This document shows, piece after piece, positions 8,775 to 14,608 of a stretch of DNA of 14,608 nt. This DNA is from Synura sp. LO234KE (lineage: Eukaryota > Sar > Synurophyceae > Synurales > Mallomonadaceae): contig VKHC01000059.1 in the NCBI GenBank assembly GCA_015143735.1, positions 6,817-21,424 on the forward strand. Reading direction: 5' to 3'. Both the position numbers and the translations under genes were made by a program. How positions within the stretch are numbered: position 1 is the stretch's first letter; each line of letters starts with the position of its first letter. Under the pieces are notes generated by a model. That model was not told the DNA's origin, did no database searches, and saw nothing but the letters and a program-made list of their open reading frames with translations.

Positions 8775-8886
8775 AAACCGAGAATCATCGAGGAACGACG
8801 AGTTTGTTTACGAGTACGTTTTTGAGGCTTCTTGCCGAGAAAATTACGAGTAAACAACGAGATCGTTCCTGGATGATTCGAGGTTT
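8775..8886. repeat. Foldback element, long copy A (112 bp)
   Basis: Arms at 8775-8810 and 8851-8886 are near-perfect inverted repeats of about 36 bp. AAACC, AATCATC, AGGAACGA, CG and TTGTTTA all pair, with one- to three-base slips. The 40-base loop contains CGAGTACGTTTTTGAGGCTT. No target-site duplication or transposase is evident, so the element is at most a non-autonomous, MITE-like repeat. Confidence 0.75.
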
Positions 8887-9029
8887 GACATGTATAAACG
8901 AAGTTTGTGCATAAAGATATCAGCCTCAACTTTTGGGGAAATAATACGTTCGTAGAGATGATTGTTCGTACGTTCCAAATGATAAAAATTTTATAATTTC
9001 AGTTCTGGGTGAGCTGAAAAAATAAGGTT

Positions 9030-9345
9030 AAAGCACATTTTGCAGTTTATGTGGTTTATAGTCCATAAATTTTCTTCACGAGAAAAAGTGAAGTGGTAGG
9101 ATGTTGTATGTGCGCCCTATTGAGTGTAGATGCCATCATGTATCGGCGAAGCCTCTACCAAACTTTTCGCCGTGACTCCTTGATTTTCCCCTCTGAGAAA
9201 TGATATTACAGATAAACCTCTCATTGATCAAATTATCTGTTTGCTTGATCAGATTGTGCCCATCCTTGATCGGATTCTGCGCATGTTTGATCAGCACTGG
9301 TTTATTCAAAGTTGTACCCTATTAATCACTTTTTTCACAAACAAC
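9030..9345. repeat. Composite repeat, copy 1
   Basis: Ordered landmarks define this family: a CCATAAATTTTCTTCACG-like segment (ending at 9080), TGTGCGCC (9110-9116), GGCGAAGCCTCTACCAAACTTTT (around 9144-9166), the 21-bp array (9224-9307), then GTTGTACCCTATTAATCAC (from 9311) and CTTTTTTCAC. It lies downstream of foldback copy A. It has no coding capacity and no terminal repeats that I can see. Confidence 0.65.
9224..9307. repeat. 21-bp tandem array, copy 1 (four units)
   Basis: TTGATC recurs at 9224, 9245, 9266 and 9287, exactly 21 bp apart. The unit is approximately TTGATCRGATTNTGNNCAT plus two bases; units 2 and 3 are the best conserved. Because 21 is 7 codons, each frame reads as a heptad pattern, but every frame is soon interrupted. 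Confidence 0.82.
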
Positions 9346-9509
9346 GTTTTCAAAGGAGATATTTGAACCAAAACAATTCGATATTTACGCCAACATCAAA
9401 ATAATATTTTCGTAGGGGTCACCAAAAAATTTTAACCCGCGGATGACAGATTGTGCGGGGCAAATGAAGAATATTTTGGTGAGATAAAATGATGAGGTTA
9501 ATACACTAT
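9346..9509. other. Spacer between composite repeat copies
   Basis: AT-rich, with an inverted repeat TCACCAAAA / TTTTGGTGA (9419-9427 and 9474-9482, approximate). No gene is seen. Confidence 0.35.
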
Positions 9510-9815
9510 TAAATGTAGCTGTGGCTACTAATCCATCAATTTTCTTTACGATACAAATTAAGTGCCTAGGAGGATGGACGTGCGCTCCTAATGAGGTGTA
9601 CCTCTGCAAAATTTATGCCACCATGTGAAGATTATCATACTTGATCGAATTACTTGTCTGCTTGCCCAGATTATGCACATCCTTGATCGGATTATGTGCA
9701 TGTTTGATCACATTAGTATCTACAATAACACCATTAAGCCCAGATTATTCGAAGAAATACCTTTGCAAAAATGCAGAGTTGTACCCCATTATTTTTACAT
9801 TTTTCACAGCAATAA
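9510..9815. repeat. Composite repeat, copy 2
   Basis: It repeats the landmark order of copy 1: CCATCAATTTTCTTTACG (ending at 9550), CGTGCGCTCC (around 9579), the 21-bp array (9641-9724), and AGTTGTACCCCATT (around 9777), followed by TTTTTCACAG. The distance from copy 1 is about 470 bp at the first and last landmarks but 417 bp at the array, so insertions and deletions have occurred since duplication. Confidence 0.65.
9641..9724. repeat. 21-bp tandem array, copy 2 (four units)
   Basis: Units begin at 9641, 9662, 9683 and 9704, again exactly 21 bp apart. Unit 2 has TTGCCC in place of TTGATC. Unit-by-unit endings match copy 1 (CATCC after unit 2, GCATGT after unit 3), showing that the array existed before the larger block was copied. 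The overlapping 80- and 72-codon frames here are products of this array, not evidence of a gene. Confidence 0.82.
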
Positions 9816-9945
9816 TTGTAGACGTTGGCCCATCCATTTCCTTCACGATAAAATGTTAATTGTTTAGATCTTGGATGTGCGCCTCTATCGGGATTATTAC
9901 CATATACTGGGGAAGCCCCTGAAAAACTTTCTCATGCTAATTCAT
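9816..9945. repeat. Composite repeat, copy 3 (partial)
   Basis: It carries CCATCCATTTCCTTCACG (ending about 9847), GATGTGCGCCTC (around 9875) and GGGGAAGCCCCTGAAAAACTTT (around 9910), matching the first half of copy 1. No 21-bp array follows, so this copy is truncated. Confidence 0.6.
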
Positions 9946-10713
9946 ATTTTGTCGCTTGAAACGAATACTTTACTATAGATAGTGTTCGATTTGACGGGAA
10001 ACCGGACTACTAGACATTCATTGTTGCTTAAACTCTGGTTTTATCCGAAAATTTTGCCTTTATTTCGGACAAAAATCATCTCAAAATGATCAAAATATGA
10101 CTGATTCAATATCATGCTTGTTTTATTATTTTGATTATATATTTTCCCTATTCTTTTTAGATGTTTGTAGTAAGTGCTGTCAATTTGGATGCTCAAGGTG
10201 GCTATTCACGTTTTGGAAACTTTTCATATGCAGTTTTCCAGAGACCATAAATTGTGTATAGTATCAACTTCTTAGATTAAGAAGGTAATATATCAGACTT
10301 ATTATTGTTCAATACTAACTAATATTGCTGAAGTTGTAGGAACTTTAATACTTCTATCGGAAAAGCATGTTCAAATTTTACTTGATATATTGCATGTAAT
10401 AACCACAAAAAATTGAAGCTGTCGAGACCAATTTATAGATTTTTTTTAATATTTATACCAACATTTGGGACTGATTCAGATTCCACACCTCTGGTTCATC
10501 GCGAAGGTTATTAGCGGTGGTTTATGAACTTCCCAATCCTTTACGTTTACTGCCGCCGTTTATTTTTGTTAATTTCTAATGATAGGATATCGCCGAAAGA
10601 TTATTCGGGCCCCGTAGTCCAGAATTGTGTAAAGTTTTAGATTGCCTCTCTTCAGGTTTTGCGATAAACAAATATAATATGCCATGATTACTTCCTTATT
10701 TTCCATCTTTCAG
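9946..10713. other. AT-rich interval, no gene recognised
   Basis: No frame of useful length and no motif that I know. It includes a small inverted repeat at 10041-10072 (TTATCCGAA / TTCGGACAA) that resembles the segment at 11769-11817. The pyrimidine-rich stretch ending CATCTTTCAG at 10713 could be a splice acceptor for the GC-rich patch that follows. Confidence 0.4.
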
Positions 10714-11008
10714 ATGATAAACGAACCTAGAAGGATCCTCGGGACATTAGCTGGCATAGTGCGGTGCCGCGCACCAACAGTAGAGGCACCACGTGGTGGC
10801 CGCGGTAGCCGACGCGCCGCCTTGCTAGCAGCTGATTGTACCAAGGTGGCAAATTGAATCATAGTATCAGGATTACAGTGAGGTCCCCGCCACGGGGATG
10901 CGCACCTTCTGTTGCGCGCACAAGCGAGAAGCTCTCGGAGCCTACCGCACCGAGGAGAGGCAAAAGGAGCACGAGGGTGCGTCATGGTCACCTCTCCATT
11001 TCTTTTGA
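10714..11008. pseudogene. GC-rich patch, possible decayed coding segment
   Basis: This is an abrupt GC-rich island in AT-rich surroundings. A plus-strand frame at 10684-10857 reads MINEPRRILG, later APTVEAPRGGRGSRRAALL and DCTKVAN, then stops. A second frame at 10880-11008 reads TGMRTFCCAHKREALGAYR, then KEHEGASWSP, and stops. Together, across a frame change, they faintly resemble a Cys-Cys-Cys-His repeat of the EsV-1-7 type common in brown algae, but some expected Cys are absent. A 93-codon minus-strand frame spans the same bases, so coding strand and identity are unresolved. A perfect 12-bp palindrome with a CACGTG core lies at 10787-10798. Confidence 0.3.
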
Positions 11009-11731
11009 GTGTTTCAACTTAGCGCTCCTCCCTTGTTAGTATTTAGTTCTATGTAGAGTGGTATTTGGTGCACAACTTTGCTCATCAATGAAATTTTCAA
11101 TCGTCAAAGAGACTATGTTCATCATTTACAAAGAAACAAAAAATGATATTTCGGAGCGATAACTTCAAAAAGAAACAAGTGAATTGAACCGGGTAAATGC
11201 TAAGGCAAGAGGAAATACAAATCATACAAAAAGGGGTCCTAAGGCGCAACCTAGGCATAAGAGGTTTTAAATTCAGACAAAGTTATTCGCCAAATTATTT
11301 GAAAGATTTATTTTTTTGTACATTTTTAGAAAATAAAACAATTTTGATTGGTAACGATTTATAAAAGACGCTACAATTGATGACTAACATGTATTATGAA
11401 CTATATTAGGACTTCTTGAACAGTCCGGAATCACGAGGGGCGGTGAGAAAATTCGTACTGTAGGTTCGAAAAATTCTTACGAAAAATTATGCTGTGATGA
11501 GTTAAACTTCTTTGTGCTCGTCAACCAGGGAAAGAAAAACGTTAGATGAAAATATGTAGCAAGTTATTAAGCTTTATTATTCATGATACTTACGAAAAGG
11601 CATATTTTCCCCCTCGGATGAGTGAGTTTTGAGTGAATTTAAAGGGACTTGCACAAGACTTACTGCTCAGCATTTTACAAAATTCCAATGACAATATTAT
11701 TTTCTTCGGTCCCTTTATTTCTATTCTCTAG
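11009..11731. other. AT-rich interval, no gene recognised
   Basis: No convincing frame, RNA gene or repeat. GTAGGTTCGAAAAATTC near 11460 resembles the edge of a tRNA T-arm only superficially; no acceptor stem or anticodon arm can be built around it. Confidence 0.4.
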
Positions 11732-11780
11732 TTTCGGACAAAAAACAATCCGTTTTGACTCGGATGAATTTTGTCCGAAA
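11732..11780. repeat. Nested perfect inverted repeat
   Basis: TTTCGGACAAAA (11732-11743) pairs perfectly with TTTTGTCCGAAA (11769-11780). Inside it ATCCG (11748-11752) pairs with CGGAT (11761-11765) around an 8-base loop. This gives a strong cruciform or hairpin. It could be the end of a mobile element. A related, weaker structure in the opposite arm order is at 10041-10072. Confidence 0.7.
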
Positions 11781-12000
11781 ATTGCTTCCCTTTGACTGTT
11801 CGAATACCGGACAAATACGCACACACGCACTCACTATTAACCTACTTGATCAGCTTATCTTCGGGCTTGTTCACTCAATGCGCATAATTGATCGAATTTT
11901 ATGTCCAATGAAAAGAATCAAATCAGCTCTGTCTTTGTTGGGAAAAATCCGTCAAAAAATGCAACATTGTACCTGATCGTGTTGACTTTTTTCTCAAACT
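11769..12000. repeat. Composite repeat, copy 4
   Basis: It carries the 21-bp array (11846-11908), then AAAAAATGCAACATTGTACC (around 11954-11973), matching AAAAATGCAGAGTTGTACC in copy 2, and then CTTTTTTCTC. It is directly followed by foldback copy B. The left part, GTCCGAAAATTG with a downstream CGGACAAA, resembles 10041-10072. Confidence 0.55.
11846..11908. repeat. 21-bp tandem array, copy 3 (three degenerate units)
   Basis: Units start at 11846 (TTGATC), 11867 (TTGTTC) and 11888 (TTGATC). The 21-bp period is kept although the unit sequence has diverged more than in copies 1 and 2. Confidence 0.65.
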
Positions 12001-12016
12001 GGGAGTTTATGGAGGG

Positions 12017-12126
12017 AAAACTGAGAATTATCGAGGAACGACCAGATTATATACGAGTACGTTTTTGAGGCTTGCCGAGAAAATTACGAGAAAACAACGA
12101 GATCATTCCAAGTTATTCGAGGTTTT
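12017..12126. repeat. Foldback element, long copy B (110 bp)
   Basis: It matches copy A along its whole length: TATCGAGGAACGAC, then ACGAGTACGTTTTTGAGGCT, GCCGAGAAAATTACGAG, ACAACGAGATC and ATTCGAGGTTTT. Its arms are less well paired than those of copy A. The downstream CACATAAACGAAGTTTG matches ATAAACGAAGTTTG after copy A, and similarity continues to GATGATTGTTCG / GCATGATTGTTCG (8959 and 12255) and TTCTGGGT (9002 and 12296). Confidence 0.7.
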
Positions 12127-12330
12127 ACTCACATAAACGAAGTTTGCGAAAAAAGAAATTTAAGTTAAATTGATCCAGTGTATCAGAAGCATTCGACCGT
12201 AAGCTATCGGAAAACAATTTGCACGTACGGTTATCAACAAAAATTGATCCCACGCATGATTGTTCGTGTGTACAAAGAAAGAAAAAAATTAAAAATTCTG
12301 GGTAGGTAAAAAAATCTGGTGTACAAACAA

Positions 12331-13247
12331 ATCATGAATCATTGGGGACAGTCGTCGGTCCGTATTCCTTGAAAATAAATATCAATAGTTTATGGGCGTT
12401 AAATGTGAGTGACGTGTACCGCAGCTGAGAAATTTCTGCTTAATTTTGTTATGATCATGCAGGTTTAGGTTATATCCATGCAAAATTCTGCGATCAGTTT
12501 ATGTACTGAATAAATCTGGTTTCTGTAGTGGATAAGCCAATCAACACAAGTTTATCTCGAGCTAAAAGGGGTCTGAAAATGCTAAGTGGGTCGGATTGTG
12601 CCTTCTTTTTCCACAAACACAAATTATTATTTGTATATTTTGATATTTATTTTGTAAGCATTCTCGCTCTAGAGCAAAAATTTCGTCTCAGTTAGCTGAT
12701 ATATCACCTTGTTTACTAGGTAAAATTTATTTTAGACATGGTTGATTTGTAGTTAAAAGCAGTCATTCATAGTGTCTCAAGACGTGCGGTGAAATGGAAA
12801 GCAGCTGCAGAAATGATTTTTTGTAAAATCAATATTACATTTGTAAGCTATTTATGGAAGCAGCAGAATATACTACGACTAGTGCGAGGACGGACACGAA
12901 GTCGGATGCCAACACTATTAAGATATGATTTCTGTATAGTATCATCGCTCACCTATATATTGAGTAGCTATAACTTCTTGTGCAACACTTTTTCCGTCGA
13001 CCTCATATGGGTTACAATGATATATAAAATGTTGCTTCAAAAAAGTACCTCAAGATGGTGAAGATATTGTGGTTGACAAATAATCCTAAATTGGACAAGA
13101 ATACAAAGTCCAAGCCTGGTAGATATTGCCTTATGACAGTTGCGAAGAAGCCAAACTGCTTAGAGTAATGTCCCTCATCCTGTAGGAGATCAAGAAGTGC
13201 TTCTACTAAGAAAACGTTTCATTTATTTATTTGCGCTCACTCGATTC
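12331..13247. other. AT-rich interval, no gene recognised
   Basis: A 90-codon frame at 12789-13061 and a 38-residue Lys-rich frame at 13055-13171 have plausible lengths for chance and no known motif. I call neither. No repeat is evident apart from a 16-base inverted match to 3624-3639. Confidence 0.4.
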
Positions 13248-13300
13248 CCTCCACTCGGTCTCGGGACTTGCCCATTTGAACAGAGAGGGTGGATTTTACT
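13248..13300. repeat. Dispersed copy of the 181-bp repeat core
   Basis: CTCCACTCGGTCTCGGGACTTGCCC, followed by CAGAGAGGGTGGATTTT, corresponds to the start of the repeats at 3861 and 4040. Downstream, GGATTGATAGATTTTTCTCC and GGATTGATGAGCTTCTCC form a further short direct repeat near 13310 and 13345. Confidence 0.5.
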
Positions 13301-13404
13301 CAGTCATTCTGGATTGATAGATTTTTCTCCCTGCTGTCTTTCTTGGATTGATGAGCTTCTCCCCTTGTTACCTCTCTTACTGATTGTGATTATTTTTTCG
13401 ATTT

Positions 13405-13810
13405 TTGGCAAAGGGTTTGAAGACCAAATCAAAGCTTTCGTCATATCCTGGGAGAAGCCGTACAAGGGACGATGTTCATCACCTCGCGAGTCTCAAGTTT
13501 CTGCAGGAGTTGAAGATTTGCCGTGTCCATGCCCCACTTAGGAGTCGTCCGTGTCGGTTGAGAAAAAACACCACGCTTGTTGAGGGACGACTTAATTCGC
13601 TGAGCGATAAGTCCTTCCTACTACTTACACAGGACCTCTACGAGTATGACGGGTCTCATATCACTGATCTTATTCGATTGATCCCTTGGGACAGCCATGA
13701 GCCACTTCTACTTTCACGTCTCAGGGGTGCAATGCGCCTATATTAAAGCCCTGAAGGACGTCCACGAATTATACGGATATTCCTAGCTTAAGGGCGCACC
13801 AGCCCGACTC
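13405..13810 (+). pseudogene. Possible decayed coding segment
   Basis: A 113-codon frame (13405-13746) contains a Leu-rich stretch (HHLASLKFLQELKI) and SLSDKSFLLLTQDLYEYDG. Around its stop another frame continues with AYIKALKDVHELYGYS to a stop near 13780, suggesting a frameshift or a splice at CACGTCTCAG (about 13720). Composition is more balanced than in neighbouring DNA. I recognise no family and cannot exclude chance. Confidence 0.25.
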
Positions 13811-14112
13811 GGATCACGGAGGAGTGGTGCAAGCAGCAAGCAACTTTAGGCTATTGTGGAATCAACTGCAATACAGCTGAATATACTGTGGGAGCAATTA
13901 CACTGACGAGATCGAAAACGCTTTGATGGTGTACGTATTTTTCAATTTAGCGGTGACATTTCATGCCTCCAATATATTTCTTTGTAACTTATAATAGGGC
14001 TACTATTCATGATTATCCTATTGGCTCAAGGGTACAGTTTTTTTCTCTACTTACATATATGCTAGAATGAATGCATCCTTTCCAAGTCTCTCGTCTCAAA
14101 CATCATTAATCT

Positions 14113-14537
14113 TTGTATTTCGGTCTTTCCGACTTGAAAGATTCATTCTGCAACGAGCAGTTGACAATACGATTCTTGATCAAACTCCTCCTCGCAAGCA
14201 TGTATTCCTCACGAAGTTGCGGACGGAAGGACTGGTGCCCAGAACAGTACCATTGGATTGATTGCCAATTGAAAGACAAGATGAAGAAACTCCTTTCCCT
14301 TGTGCGTCCTGATATGGTCCAGGGCGCACGGGAATTAATCCCACCAATGGAGTAGCCAAGCTATAATTTAGTTGCTTCGTCATTGAGGAGAAAGAAACTT
14401 TTCTTTCGCACGCTCAATGGAATCTCAGCGGTCTTTCACCCTGCAAATGCGGGCGAGACTGCAAAACTTATTCTAAAAACTCAATACCCAATGTACTGGA
14501 GATATATTCTTATTAATTCAACAACTCAAGATGCTTA
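14113..14537 (+). pseudogene. Long frame with a single internal TAG, possible pseudogene
   Basis: The frame stays open from just after TAA at 14107 to TAA at 14535-14537, with only one stop (TAG, 14353-14355). Before the stop it reads GRKDWCPEQYHWIDCQLKDK and MVQGARELIPPME. After it come LRRKKLFFRTLNGISAVFHP and LILKTQYPMYWRYIL. The amino-acid mix is protein-like, but I recognise no domain. If genuine it may be a transposon or host-gene remnant with a premature stop. The first ATG in this frame is about 80 bases in. Confidence 0.28.
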
Positions 14538-14608
14538 AAGATGACTAAATTTATTTATTGTTATTATTATGACCGTTAACACATTAATCACGCTCTTGCT
14601 TGGAATGA

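Noticed and set aside
9625-9867. Overlapping 80- and 72-codon frames with heptad-like Leu/Ile patterns
   Set aside because: The heptads are produced by the 21-bp DNA repeat, and the frames are broken in the sister copies, so this is not a coiled-coil gene.
11455-11480. GGTTCGAAAAATTC, resembling a tRNA T-arm
   Set aside because: No matching acceptor stem, D-arm or anticodon arm can be found at proper distances.
13039-13054. 16-base sequence identical to the reverse complement of 3624-3639
   Set aside because: The match begins with an A-run and similarity does not extend clearly to either side, so coincidence is likely.
12789-13061. 90-codon plus-strand frame
   Set aside because: Composition follows the local AT-rich bias, with no motif and no plausible splice context.

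Overview
This is nuclear DNA of a eukaryote. The best fit is a photosynthetic stramenopile (a brown alga or a relative), but that placement is an inference. The evidence is GT-AG introns at consistent codon phases, an ARM/Tudor multi-domain protein of a kind common in heterokont genomes, a CCCH/zinc-ribbon protein with polyglycine linkers, and a nuclear gene of the cyanobacterial DUF1824 type, which implies a plastid-bearing lineage. There are no operons, ribosome-binding sites, tRNA, rRNA or CRISPR arrays.

Layout: bases 2-3495 (+) hold a four-exon gene open to the left window edge. It encodes ARM-like repeats, three chromo-barrel/Tudor-like modules and a probable galactose-binding-like region. 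Bases 3496-4701 are a gene-free convergent interval with a diverged tandem repeat of about 181 bp. Bases 4702-5487 (-) hold a two-exon gene for a 244-residue protein with an acidic N-terminus, a zinc ribbon and two CCCH fingers. It is divergent from a single-exon DUF1824 gene at 5667-6281 (+), and only 179 bp separate the two start codons.

From 6282 to the end, more than 8 kb, I find no intact gene. This part is mostly AT-rich and carries old, diverged repeats. There is a foldback family with three copies (8691, 8775, 12017). There is a composite non-coding repeat in about four copies, at 9030-9945 and 11769-12000, with an internal 21-bp array whose period is exact in three copies. There is also a nested hairpin at 11732-11780. 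A GC-rich patch (10714-11008) and long, nearly open frames near 8 kb, 13.5 kb and 14.3 kb look like decayed coding pieces, but none is secure.

The three genes have no evident shared pathway. The first suggests chromatin reading, the second RNA binding, and the third is a plastid-associated protein of unknown role. The least explained part of the window is the composite repeat with its 21-bp array and foldback segments.
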